NCBI GenBank assembly: GCA_001579985.1
Contig: LRSR01009384.1
Coordinates: 1 to 51,277, forward strand
Length of the DNA: 51,277 bases
Origin: Hypsibius dujardini
Lineage: Eukaryota; Tardigrada; Eutardigrada; Parachela; Hypsibiidae
Direction: 5' to 3'
This document shows positions 26,701 to 38,041 of this stretch, piece after piece. The translations under genes and the position numbers were made by a program. The notes below the pieces were generated by a model. It saw only the letters and a program-made list of their open reading frames with translations. It searched no databases and was not told the origin of the DNA. The stretch's first letter is position 1, and each line of letters begins with the position of its first letter.

Positions 26701-27979
26701 ATGTGAGGTGCAACTTCACTTTTTACGGGGCGAATTTGTTGTTCCGATATTTGCATATGTCACTGTTTCTCTCCTGCAGACTGAAACATTTCTACTCCTG
26801 GCTGTGACTCTGCTGAAAACCGGTAAGGTTTATAATATTTTAATTTAAACACATTCTTTTGTTAATACAGATTGAACACGCAGTATGCAGTCAGTATGAG
26901 AAAAATTTAGTGTACTGTCGCGACCAATTGGTGCTGCTGTTTAGACCCACCCATATATTAGGACTGCACATACTGTGCTTCATTGCAGTCATAATATACG
27001 GTGGATCTAAAACGCAACACCAAATGATCACGACAGTACAGTAACAGCAGGAGATCAGTGATTGCGGGCCTAGACCCTGTCGATAATTAACGTCGGTCCT
27101 CCCGTAATATAATATATATTAACAATTTATCTGTACATGCTGCAAGAGACTCAACATCAGATTCGATTAGTGCATGACGGAGACATACATTGCATGCACG
27201 TGTTACGAATCAAAACAATAATCCGCCCCACTCAATCGCTCTGAACTGTAATCATCAATTAGGACAGCACGATATCTGTTGGACTCTGTGCCTTTACCGA
27301 GCATGAATCTGCTGTACACATTGCAATTAACCGTGCCCCGTCGGATGGATAATCTTTCAACAATATTAATAAGAGTAATAATAATGACCGTGTTTTACTT
27401 GCACCACAGAAAACATCAGCGATAGTTCGCATCTCTCGTTACTGCATCGCCGTTATCTGGACGCAATGCTACATATCATCAGCTGGCGGCGCACTCCACA
27501 GTCCGGCATATCCGTCATTCGCAAGCTGGATCACATGTTTTCTAGGTACCAGATTCTGTCTGTCGATTTTTGCAGCTCCGCCTATATATTTGTGTGTCTG
27601 TATGCCTGTATGTCTGTCTGCCTGACTGTCTGTCTGTCTTTCTGTTTTTATGTCTGCCAGTCAGTCTGTCTGTCTGTCTATATGTCTCTGTGTCTGTGTC
27701 TGAAATCCAAGTGATCAGAAGTCAGGACTACGTTGATGAATACAGCTCAACCACGCCGATCTCATGACTTTTTTACTCACGATTAGAATAAGGATGTCGG
27801 AGAAGCTGCATATGGCAAATTGTATCTACCATCTGGACCTTGCCTCACTTGATCCATCATTCCATGTGAAACCTGTACTTGACTCAAGCGATAAAAAATC
27901 CACCAGCCCCAGCTGGGATGCCTTGGAAGCTGGCTACGATCCCTTCTCACCGATGCAATGGTCAGAAGACCTGGTCTAA
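23729..27979 (+). CDS. Divergent nuclear hormone receptor
   Basis: Supported exons: 23729-23800, 24232-24379, 24451-24632, 24982-25398, 25489-25644, 25786-25872, 25964-26048, then 26780-26822, 27410-27545 and 27787-27979 (TAA). The DNA-binding domain starts MSCAVCGG. Its P-box is CGACKAFYVR, closer to nematode CxACxxFFRR types than to canonical CEGCKGFFRR. An intron splits it exactly after CGACK. The second zinc module reads CYLGGHCQITSTRRPCKPCR, with eight residues between its second and third cysteines where nine are usual. A Ser/Pro-rich hinge follows. The ligand-binding domain shows NSVKIFVNRMFDFALCLPGF, TETFLLLAVTLL and LLHRRYLDAMLHII. One or two exons between 26048 and 26780 are unresolved: 26241 onward reads DGRFVTSCIHGLRKHLDQDD, but no donor fits the next phase. 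A longer N-terminus from 23675 has no ATG. Likely a transcription factor with unknown ligand. Confidence 0.85.
23908..24006. repeat. (TCTG)n tract, nuclear-receptor intron 1
   Basis: Sense-oriented TCTG array in the intron that splits the DNA-binding domain. Confidence 0.9.
24663..24900. repeat. (CAGA)n tract, nuclear-receptor intron 3
   Basis: CAGA array in sense orientation, complementary to the TCTG tract of intron 1. Two near-identical CAGACAAAACGACCGACAGA blocks lie in tandem at about 24809 and 24842. Confidence 0.9.
25660..25745. repeat. (TGTCTC)n hexanucleotide array
   Basis: About 13 near-perfect TGTCTC units immediately after the donor at 25645, in the nuclear-receptor intron. Confidence 0.95.
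26911..27043. mobile_element. MITE family 1, copy 2
   Basis: Same ~133-bp palindromic element as at 1139-1271, here inside a nuclear-receptor intron. The right arm (CAGTCATAATATACGGTGGA, ACGCAACACCAAATGATCA) is well preserved; the left arm is more diverged. Confidence 0.8.
27590..27705. repeat. (TCTG)n tract in the last nuclear-receptor intron
   Basis: Imperfect TCTG array, sense orientation, between the last two exons. Confidence 0.85.
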
Positions 27980-28290
27980 CAGTAAGTTACGGCTGTCGTG
28001 CATATGCAATTCATGTGACAAAGCCCGTCCCCATCACATTCTTTTAGAAGAGTGAAAATGGTTTTCTTGCGATACTACCGTATTATTTTTTACCGAATCG
28101 TTGCATGTAGACTGTTGAGCATCTCTATAAAGCATTGTCTTGACATCAAACCAACAAGAACAGTCATCACTAAAAGAATCAGTCCTTTGCGACTAGGTTG
28201 CAACTGCAATGGACGAACTTTATCTCTGATACAGTTTCTGGTGTTGGCATATATAAGTACAACCTGGGTATTAAAAGTCTGAAACCAGTT
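27980..28290. other. Tail-to-tail intergenic space
   Basis: 311 bp between the stop codons of the convergent nuclear-receptor and PR/zinc-finger B genes. I see no further gene. Confidence 0.6.
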
Positions 28291-31200
28291 TTAATCAGAA
28301 GAAAAATCCGCGGTGCTAAGCTCATCCTCACTCTCATCATCATCCTGAACAGCGCCGCGATTGAGGATGCTGGCAAAACGATCCTCTATTGGAAGCTGCT
28401 CCAGATGCTTGGCGCGCTGGTGGATCAACAGCCGCTCCCGACTGGCGTACTGCCGCGTGCAGAACCGGCAGATCTCCGCACGGGCGAAGGCCTTGGCCAC
28501 TTTCTCCGACCGCGCCTTCATCGAATAGATCCGGTCGGGGTTGTGCAACCTCTTCAAATGATCTATCGACAAGTAGAGAGGCAAACAAATTGGTTAACAC
28601 GTGCCTAGTTTCGTTCGATGGAGGTAACGAGAATCGTACCGTCATAGTGGCATTTCCGCTTGAATTTGCGACCGCACGTCGCGCACTCGAACGCGTAGAC
28701 GGCTTGATGGACCAACGAGTGCTTGTCCAGCGAGGCCTAGAGAACAAAAAAACGAAGGGATGACAGAGTAGACAAAATACTGAGAATCTCGAATGGTATG
28801 CATGCATGACCAATGGTGTTGTTTAGCTGAATTTTTAAATTGCAATAGGCAAACAAAATTTGTGACTTTAACTAAAATATACACGCAGTTTAATTTAAAA
28901 TGAGCCTTCCAGCAACAAGCTGAACTGATATTCAAAACATTCCCTCTAATTTTAATTTGAAAACAGTTTTAGTCAAGTGCCTAAAGTTTTTGCTTTATTT
29001 TAAATTAAATGCCATTTTATTAGTGTATTTAAAAGTAACCGTTCATCATGAGTGGATTCACATAATACACGCCGCACGGGACATCACCAACCTTCGTCAG
29101 CAAGGTCTTTCGGCACACCTCACAGGTAAAGGCCCGATTGAAATGCCTACCACGCATGTGACACCGCAGCGTACGAAACAGCGGAAAGGTACTGGTACAC
29201 AACCGGCAGGGAAACTGCCCGGCCACCCGGTGGCTCTCTGAGTGCTCCTGCATCTCCCCAGCACTGGGGAAGCCCAACAGACATACCGGGCACTCGAAGA
29301 ACTTGCGGGCGGTGTGGACCCGCTCGTGTGACCGCAACGCCGCCAGGGTGAAGAACTTCTCCCGACACGTCGCACACTCAAACTGCCGGTCCGCACTGCC
29401 GCTGTCGGTATGCATGCGACGGATGTGTCGGTCCAGGAACTCCTGAGAGGAGTAGTAGCGCAGGCATAACGTGCACTGGAACGGGGTGACTTTGTGGTGG
29501 ATCGACGGCCGACGTTCGTGCCGCTCAATGTGGTCCATCAGCTCGTCCAGTGAGGCGTGTGCTACCTCACAGGCCGGACAGGTGGTGGACAGGGCGGAAG
29601 CATCAGTCACCAGGCCGTGCTTCACACCGTGCAGTGTGAGGAGCGGCTGGGTGCGGAACTCGGCGGGGCAGACGTCGCAGCGGTAGCGCCACCAGATACC
29701 GACCCGCACCGCTCGGGGACGGCTCGAGGTCGGCCGGTTGCCTTCCCGTGCCAAACGCTGACGCTGCGCTTTGCTCCGCCAGAGTCGCCATTCGGCGCGT
29801 TCGGCGGGCGTGCCGAACCGTTTCGTTGCCGCTGTGCCACGACGTGGCCGGTTCCGCCAGAGTACTCTAACTTCACACAAGAGTGCATCAGCGGGGGAGC
29901 TCGGTGGGTGGTCTTCACCTGTGGACCTCGCTTTGGCCCCTTTGGAGCGGTACGAGGTAATCTGATGGTTGATGGTGGATCGCAAGTTAGTCGCGGCGGT
30001 TTCGGACGGTTTATCAGTGACGACACCTGCTGCGAAGAGCTGCGTGTAGACTTTCAGCCAACTGTCGTGACTTTCTTGGGAGGAGTGATGAAATTGGAAG
30101 GGATTGGCCGCGATGACGGCCTTCAGTTTTTCCACCAGCCTGCTTTTATTGTGATTATCGCTGGACACCTCCGTGCCGGAACCGATCTCTGACGGCTGAC
30201 CAGCAACGGCGGTCGGTGGTTTAATCGGTCGGGCATTCCGCAGTTGCATTATACGTTCCTGCAGCGGGTTCTCCGCTTTCAAACGGGACAATTCCTCCGC
30301 GGAGTCACCGGCACCCTCGAGGCATTTTTGGTAGTTGAGAACAGCGGTGGACACCATCACCTGCAGTATGTTGTGTAAATAATTGTGTTTATTTATTCTA
30401 AAAAACCATTATAAAATTCAAAACAAAGTTAATTAAATTTATAAAAATTATGACTTATTTTATGTGAAAAGTCATATTTTCAGCATTTAAAACATCACTT
30501 ACATAAAATGCCATAATATTAGTATAAATTTTTGGACTTGTAAATAAATCACAAGGTTGCAGATTAGCATTTGTCTTAATGCAAATTAAAAAAACACGAC
30601 TCAAACCAAAAGCCTCTCTCAAAGCGGATTCTTCGGTCATCTAAAATATCTTTTAAGTATATCAAAACCACACTAACCTGCAGGCTATGCCGATTGGGGA
30701 TTTCGTATTTTTCCGCGACGCCCCTGAGTACCTCCGTCCAGGCGTCTCGGTTAAGGTTACCGCCTAGGGGAAACTGGTAGGGATTGACGGCGATGACGGC
30801 TTCGAGGACAGCTTGATATCGTGCTTGTCGCCGAGCAGCAGATTCAGTTGGAGCTGCGGACGATTTGCCCTGCTTCTCCTTAGGAAGTGCTTTGTCAGAA
30901 GATGTGGCCGCTTTGCGTCGCTTCCATGGAGCGTCAGCGGATCCATTAGCCTCATCGATGATGCATCGTCGCTTGCGCTGTGCCACCGTAGAGGGAACGA
31001 AGCTGTCGTTTGCTGCGATGATTGCGGGTTCCATTTCTGGCAATCCCGATGGCTCATCATACAATATGGACGCCATCATCATATCTCGCTGCTGGTAGTT
31101 AGCAGTGTCGGTAGATCCAGAATCTGAAAGAATACCAAATTTTTCGTAAAACATAAAAGCAGACAAACAGATCAGGGGAACAATAACAAATAAGACACAC

Positions 31201-32556
31201 AGACAGATCGACAACCGGAAGGACAAACAAACATACAGAGACAGGCAGACAGACGGACAGACAGACAGACATGCATACAAGCAGAATCCCATACGAATAG
31301 AGAAACATAGACAGAAAGACAAAAATACAAACAGGCAGACAAACAGACACACAATCACAATCGCAGGATTCAGAACAATCCTACCAGCGGATCCCGATAG
31401 AAAACCATCGAACAAAGACATAGGCGATTCAGCGGGAGCAGTCTGAATGACATTTCGTTCCAGTCGCTGGAATGTGCGCCGCAACAGCTTCGCCGTCGCC
31501 CCATATTGCTCCGCGTAGGCAACCCGAAGTTCCTCGTCCGCATCGACCGCACGTGTGGAAGCGAAGTAAATCTGCCCGTTTTGCTGGAAGGCCAGCAGGT
31601 TCGCCTTGTCCTCCGATTCTGCTGGCCTAACAAATTTCATCCAGTTAGAGCGCTGATCCGAGTCGAGGTGGAAGTGGCGGAATGAACCGTCCTCCTCCTC
31701 CAGGTAATAGCGGGACGAGGGACGGATATCGCTGGAGACATCGCCGATGAGCGGGCCAAACACAGATGGAACGGCGAGGGCGACTTTCGTGAAGACACCC
31801 TTTTCTGCAAATACAGGCACCGTTTCAAACGAGCACAAACAACAGTGTAATCTATATGAAAAAAAACACATAAACAATCTTAAGAATAGTACAATATTCT
31901 ACTATTAGATAAAAATTGGCGCTTAATGAAAACTTAAGTCAAACAGTTGCAACGACTAAATAAATTTGAAAGAATGAATTAAATTAGATCACACTCATAC
32001 AAAATCAGAAACAAATGTCAATATTTTCAAGAATAAATAAAGCAAGGAAATACCAGAATACAAACTGGTCAATCAATAGCTGCGACGATTACGATTATAT
32101 CAACAGTAAAACTAACGAATCAATCAATCAAGCGACTGACCAATCGCACAAAACAATTTCTTCCTTAATCCCATCATCCAATTTCGAAATTCTACGCTGC
32201 GACCGTTCACACTTACGTTTCATTCCGATTCTGCAATCAATTTGCAACTCCTTTGGTAGCGACGCATAGGCGAACGGCTGGATTGGACTATCGGCAATGC
32301 AGTTGGTATGGAAGACGCAACACGGCCCTTCTTTAACCACTCCACAAACTGTGCAAACTGCAATTAGAAAACAAACAAAAAATTCGTCTCCAATTTTACG
32401 AGTATCGGAATTAAATTCCACCAAAAAACTTACAAACTTCAGGGTTAGGCTGGGCGATGTCCTCCTTCGACTGGTCAGGCAGAAATTCCAAAAGCAAAAT
32501 GTGCGTTGCTCCATCGCCGGCTGATGCTAGTCTACTAGTACTAGTTTTACTGCTGT
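28291..32556 (-). CDS. PR/SET-domain C2H2 zinc-finger protein B
   Basis: Paralogue of the gene at 15051-19355. Exons on the minus strand: 32556-32434 (5' open, no ATG seen), 32357-32217 (knuckle CTVCGVVKEGPCCVFH), 31804-31385 (PR domain: KGVFTKVALA, FGPLIG, NWMKFVR, NLLAFQQNGQIYF, DEELRVAY), 31123-30678, 30360-29092, 28736-28640 and 28562-28291. All phases agree. The middle holds two Myb/SANT-like modules starting VNPYQFP and ANPFQFH. Nine C2H2 fingers follow, from YRCDVCPAEF to ICRFCTRQY, with an acidic C-terminal tail (DDDESEDE). It differs from A in intron position: the donor falls after TLLTK inside finger 7, and a further intron splits finger 8. The true first exon probably lies between 32560 and 33120. 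Likely a nuclear DNA-binding regulator. Confidence 0.87.
31175..31350. repeat. CAGA-type tract in PR/zinc-finger gene B intron
   Basis: CAGA array on the plus strand (TCTG in gene sense) in the intron after the PR-domain exon. Confidence 0.9.
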
Positions 32557-32775
32557 CTACGGAAGTAAAAAAAATTTAGATAGGCAACTACTAGCATGAG
32601 TAGCATGTACAGTAGTAGCGAAAGAAGACTACTGTACGATAAGCGACTTAAAAACACAGTGTTTATTCCGACTCATCAATCAATCTAATGGACCAATTGT
32701 ACAGAACCGTGCCTGTAATCGATCAATCAAAGAACACTACTGGCTTTCAATTCAATAAGAAATTTCGGGCAATCC

Positions 32776-33003
32776 GAATACGCAAAAGCCTACAAAGTGA
32801 CAATACAAGACCCAGACGATCTCAGCACCGAAAGGAGCAGAGGAAAAACACTTGCCGAGAATTCCGAATTTCTCCGGAGGAATGCCTTTGGGGAGGATCC
32901 GGCGCAACGCTCCCGCCGTGCTGCTCATTTCTGACTCTCAGCCCGAAGGTCCACGTCCGAAACTTTTTCCAACCGCTCTTCTCGCCGACGAAACCGATTA
33001 CCA
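32776..33003. repeat. Repeat R1, copy 1
   Basis: About 228 bp, nearly 90% identical to 46408-46632. It starts AATACGCAAAAGCCTACAAA and ends GCTCTTCTCGCCGACGAAAC. It lies just upstream of gene B, and its minus strand could hold that gene's promoter or first exon (frame opening MSSTAGALRRILPKG). The second copy is next to pseudogene Ig-C. Confidence 0.8.
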
Positions 33004-33084
33004 ATGCAGGAAAAGAGGACGCATTATCGAAAAAAAGCTCAGAAACGATGGAAAGCAAGACGGACAAGAGTTTCGGGCCAAAAA

Positions 33085-33460
33085 ATGTGTGGAAGTAAGT
33101 TTGTGAAATTGGAAATGCCATAAATTCTGTGGAGTTGGCTGGAATAATGTGGAACTGGAATCCGCATCACTAAGTGGAATGACGTGTTTAAATTGAAATA
33201 AAATATTTATTAAAATTAAATCCAACAGTAAAGTTTATTTAAATGCCAAACTTGTTCATTTAAAAATAAAGTCTCATTTTCAGCATTTATATTTAGGTTT
33301 TAAATAAAATACCCTGATTTAAAAAAAAGTAAATTTAGTGATTTTTAATAAAAATATGCTTTTAAATACCGATTCCTATTTTTATGACTTTAATTAAATG
33401 AAAATAAATTATTTTATTTTAAACATAACGCCGCCCTTTTGAACGACTTACAGTTATTTC
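33085..33460. repeat. AT-rich upstream block of Ig unit A
   Basis: Begins AATGTGTGGAAGTAAGTTTG and continues through AT-rich TTTAAATAAAAT sequence. It recurs at about 36668-37010, 46900-47105 (without its start) and 49180-49450, each time before an Ig-receptor unit. It marks the tandem duplication unit. Confidence 0.8.
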
Positions 33461-33589
33461 GTTATATATTAACAACATTACAATGGAATCGCCGCTATTG
33501 ATGAGTGGAAATGCAAACGCAACGATTTCCGGTGGTATCTGTCGCTTTCACCCGGCCGGTTCCTACCTTCCAACCTATTATCATATCGA

Positions 33590-34075
33590 TCAGATATGGA
33601 GCGGGGTGAGGGTGATTTGTTATTAAAAAGAGTAATGGTATGTTGTTTTGTTTAGGGTAGGGCACGGTCGCGACGAGTTGATAAGGTAGAGCACTGATAA
33701 AAATACAAAGGATGGTCCGGTCACCAGGCAGAATGGAAAATGGATTTCTCTTCCGACAAAATGCCGATCTCGTTTCGAAATTACACGAATGGTATGTAAG
33801 CATACTAAGTACTGGTTCTAGTTCTACCAGCAACTTCACTCTTTAATCCACGATCCATCAAAGCATGGGATTGGTTGAAGACCAGGGCAGATTAGCCTTA
33901 ACGAGAGAGCTTGAGTCATAAGTTGGCAAGGCAGGCAAGCGAGAAGAGCAGGACTACTGTAGAAAACAGGCAAATAAAAGGTTCTGTTCTTCCCCTGCCA
34001 GTCTGTCATCGTTACCATTTTTGTGCGTTTTCCAGTTTCCATACCATCCTCTTCATCTCGCTAGGCCTGCAGAAA
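33590..34075 (+). promoter_or_regulatory. Promoter and 5' UTR of Ig receptor A
   Basis: Conserved with the regions before Ig-B (37540-38041) and Ig-D (49600-50085). All three share blocks such as AAGTACTGGTTCTAGTTCTA and, about 100 bp before the ATG, an AATAAAAGGTTCT box (GTTAAAAGGTTCG in B) that could serve as a TATA element. Function is inferred from position and conservation among copies. Confidence 0.55.
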
Positions 34076-36615
34076 ATGTCAAGGATTTGGATTGCCGTCG
34101 TACTCGGGATCAGTTTGGTTTTCGGTAAGGGTGGAGCTCGCAGAATACATTTAATAATACCTTTTCTTTTCATGTTGATATCTTTGTTGTTAATTGTAGT
34201 GAATTTGTGGAATTTGTGTTTATCATCATTATTAATTACGATGGCAAATCTTAAACGTTTTATTGGAGCTATTATACTTATATATCACCTGGACATGTGC
34301 TTGTTTTCTTTGTTTGGGAAACGCCCAACTATATAGTAATTCCAAGTGTCTATCTGTCTGCCTGTCTGTCTGAGCTGCCTGCCTGTCAGCTTGTCTGTTT
34401 GTGTGTTCATGTGTCATGCGTCTTGCCCGGGGTTTCTGGCGGACGCTCCGGAATCGACTTCGATCGTAGGGAAACATTGCGGCGAAATGACCAATAGCGT
34501 TAGATGTTACAGCTGTACAGTAGAACGTACAAGACGTAGATGAAATGAATGCTGAAATTTCACGCTGATCCACTGAATCGCCTAGGCACAACCCCACGAA
34601 ATTATTATTGGTACGCAGTGTCTTCAAATCAGAAGCTCGAGGAGTTGGAGTACGTTTCAATTTAGTTTTTCTTTTAGCGTTCAGGCATTGGTCAATGCAC
34701 ACAAAAAAACCGTAATCGTTTTGATTGCGCCAATCAATCAAACTATTGATAAACAAGATTGCGCACGTAATTTTCGTGAATCAATCAAACGATGTCGCAT
34801 CGTTGAAATCTTTGTTTGGTGATTTCAGTTCGCCTTCTTCCTTGGTTGCAATTAAGTTCACAACTTAATCGCGTGAAAACTTACACCGAAAACCGTCATA
34901 GCCACTTGGGCCAACCACTTTTTTTTGCTTGAGTGGACAATAACCGAATGTCTGCCTGCCTTATGTGCATGTCTTTCTGTCTACATTGTATCTTGCGAAT
35001 TAATGAGTTGGGAATGAGCTAATTTCTTGCGGCTTTCTTACTGCTTCTCGTTTCTTGTTTAAAGTTTCAAACGGAGTTAACGGGGAACGGTTGGTCGTTC
35101 ATGAGGGCGACGATTACACCTTGTCCTGCAACCTGACCGCAAAAATGATGGACCCATCCTCGGCCGTTCGGTCAATCATATGGCTCTTCAAACGGTCGAA
35201 TGGCGGTGCCCAAGATATCACCCTAGCAATTTGGAAGCTCGAATTTCTCAACCAGAGTTTCCCGACGCAGCCTTCCTTCGACGAGCAGTATAAGGAGACG
35301 GTGAGCGCAGTAGGCCACAACGGCTACTTCACCCTACTCGTGTCGAACGCGAGTATCGAGCTGCACGATGGCCGGTTCCGTTGTTTGGCAGGGAGTGTGA
35401 CCGGCAAGGAGACCGTTAAGATCATTGATGTGGTCGTTTCTTGTAAGTTCTTTTGCTCTAATTGTTTGTCTGTCTTCCTGCTTGTCTAACTGTCTGTCTG
35501 TTGTTCTGTCTGTCTGTCTGTCGGCCATCTTACTTACTTACTTACTTTCTTTCTTACTAGACAATTATCTGTTTGTTTGTCCTCTCCACTTTAAGTTTTA
35601 CTCTTCTGATTTTTGTTGAAACTGTTCGTCCGTCTATATGTTTATCAGTCAGTCAGTCAGTCCACCGGTCTCTCCATATATTCTCTTCCCTCTAACATTT
35701 TGTTTTACTACAGATGGTCCTCAGCTCCAATTAAACGGCTCGTATCCCACCGTTTGGGCCAACACCTCTTCAAACATTCTCCTCCACTTGTCTGTCGTCG
35801 CTGTACCAACACCCAAGCTGGTTTGCGAGCACACAGATCGCCCAAGCAATCATTCAAGGGGCGTGCAGGTTGTCAACCGCACCGCTTCCGGACGGACCCA
35901 CCACTTTAGTATCCGAATCCAGCCGACGACTGAGATGGACTTCGGTGCCTACGACTGCACAGCCAGCAACGAAGCTGGCAGTGTGTCGGTTCTACTCTCC
36001 GTCCTGCCAGACCGACGGCCCGACACACCACTGAACATCACCGTGATTGCGAACAGCACAACCGCCGAAATCGCATGGATTCTGGTCCCTTACATGGACG
36101 GAATGAGCCAGCGTACCGTCGTACAGCTAGATGGCCCGGAGCTTGTCCAGCCGGCTGTGTCGAGCCTGAGCGAGAGGATCGTCGTCGAAGACCTGCAGCC
36201 CAATACCATCTACAATGTCCGTCTTGAGACGGTGAACTCTTTCGGACACGCAAGCGGACCGTCGAATTGGACCACATTCCGGACCGCGGCCGCTTCGGCA
36301 AAACCTGCGTCTGATGTAAACACGGATGACGGCACGAGCAACGAATTCGTAACAGTGATCGCTACCGTTGGAAGTGTGTTGCTTATTGCGGCTGTGGTCG
36401 TCTGTCTGGCGATGTTAATGGTTCGTCGCCGCAAACACGGAGAGGGATCGTTGGAGACGGACATCGAGATGACCACCGTCCGCGGGGTGGATCGTCCTGC
36501 CCGGGATTGCGGAGCGGTTCCCCAGACCCGATGTCGTCACAGCCATTGCGGAACACAACTACCGTGGTACCGCCGCAACCACCAACGCCAATTCTGCTAT
36601 TGCCGTTTTATTTGA
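34076..36615 (+). CDS. Ig-Ig-FN3 transmembrane receptor A
   Basis: Exons 34076-34124, 35065-35442 and 35714-36615 join in frame to 442 aa. Exon 1 is a signal peptide (MSRIWIAVVLGISLVFG). Exon 2 is one Ig domain with Cys38, Trp56 and Cys123. Exon 3 encodes a second Ig domain (Cys180, YDC at 222-224), a fibronectin III domain (about 246-335, ending TFRTA), a helix at 354-379 and an RRRKH stop-transfer signal. So it is a single-pass type I cell-surface protein with many N-glycosylation sequons. The cytoplasmic tail has one more base than copy B near 36521-36530, so the last ~35 residues are read in a different frame. It is the first of four tandem copies. No ligand or known family is recognised beyond an Ig/FN3 adhesion-type receptor. 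Confidence 0.88.
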
Positions 36616-36667
36616 CAGTCACATGTCCGTTGCTGCAACAGTTTTGCGGGTTGTTTTTTTCCTTGAC

Positions 36668-37130
36668 AAAATGTGTGGAAATAAGTTTGCGAAACTGGAA
36701 ATGCCATAAATTCTGCGGAATTGGCTGGAAAACAATGTGGAACTAGAATCCGAATCACTAAGTAGAATGACGTGTCTAAATTCAAGTAAAATATTCAATA
36801 AATTCAAATCCACCGGTAAAGTTTATTTAAAAATAAAGTCTCATTTTCAGCATATACAATTAGGTTTTCAATAAAATATCCTTATATGTAAATAAAGTAA
36901 ATTTAGAGATTTAAAAAAATGCTTTCAAAAACTGATTCATATTTTTATAATTTCAATAACACGATTACAATTTTTTTATTTTAAATAAAGCGCCGCTCTT
37001 TTGAGAGACTTACAATAATTTTGAAATATATTAACAACATTACAGTGGAATTGTCAATATTGATGAGTGGAATGGAAACGCAACCATTTTCGGTTGTATC
37101 CGTCGCTTTCGCCCGGTCGGTTCCTAAATT
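36668..37130. repeat. AT-rich upstream block of Ig unit B
   Basis: Second copy of the block at 33085, about 80% similar at sight, starting AATGTGTGGAAATAAGTTTG directly after the 3' end of Ig-A. The A-to-B unit period is about 3.6 kb. Confidence 0.8.
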
Positions 37131-37186
37131 CCAATCTAATATTATTTCGATTTGATATGGAGCGGGGTAGGGTGATTTGTTAAAGG

Positions 37187-37515
37187 TCGTAGCAGGCAGC
37201 CAAATAGGCCTACAAACAGAGACAAACAAATAGACAGGCAGAAAGACAGACAGGCAGGCACTCAGTCAGACAGACAAACAGAGAGACAGACAGAGATACA
37301 AATAGACAGACAAACAGACACACAATCACAATCGCAGGTCTCAGAACAATCCTACCAACGGATGCCAATAGAAAACCATCGAACAAAGGCATAGGTGATT
37401 CAGCGGAAGCAGTCTGGATGACATTTCTTTTCAGTCGCTGGAATGTGCGCCGCAACAGCTTCGCCGTCGCCTCATACTGTTCCGTGTAGGAAAGCCAAAG
37501 TTCCTCGTCCTAACT
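37187..37515 (-). pseudogene. Inserted fragment of PR/zinc-finger gene B
   Basis: On the minus strand it reads LRRTFQRLKRNVIQTA and AESPMPLFDGFL, matching the end of gene B's PR-domain exon (LRRTFQRLERNVIQTA), then its donor and following TCTG-bearing intron (about 31541-31300). It sits in the promoter block of Ig-B. The block's sequence around TATTATTTCGAT and GGAGCGG is present on both sides (37135-37182 and 37521-37577), so about 50 bp of target is duplicated. Confidence 0.85.
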
Positions 37516-37520
37516 TTCTC

Positions 37521-38041
37521 TCTAATATTATTTCGATCAGATATGGAGCGGAGGGGGGAGTGAGGGTGATTTGTTAATAAAAAAAGTAGTGGTATGTTAT
37601 TTTGTTTAGGGTAGGGTACGGTCGCGACGAGTTGATAAGGTAGAGCACTGATAAAAATACAAAGGATGGTCCGGTCACCAGGCAGGATGGAAAATGGATT
37701 TCTCTCCTCCGACAAAATGCCGATCTCGTTTCGAAATTACACGAATGGTATGTAAGCATACTAAGTACTGGTTCTAGTTCTACCAGCAACTTCACTGTTT
37801 AATCCACGATCCATCAAAGCATGGGATTGGTTGAGGACCAGGGCAGATGGGTAGACTAACGAGAGAGCTTGCGTCATAAGTTGGCAAGCCACACAGGCGA
37901 GAGGGGCAGGAATACTGTAGAAAACGCGCAGTTAAAAGGTTCGCTTCTCTTTTTCTTCTGTCAGTCTTGTCATCGCTACCTTTTTGTTCATTTTCCTGAA
38001 TTTCCATACCATCTTCTTCAACTCGCTTGGCCTGAAAAAAA
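37521..38041 (+). promoter_or_regulatory. Promoter and 5' UTR of Ig receptor B
   Basis: Matches the upstream region of Ig-A, interrupted at its start by the gene-B fragment. The TATA-like box is GTTAAAAGG at about 37931. Confidence 0.5.
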
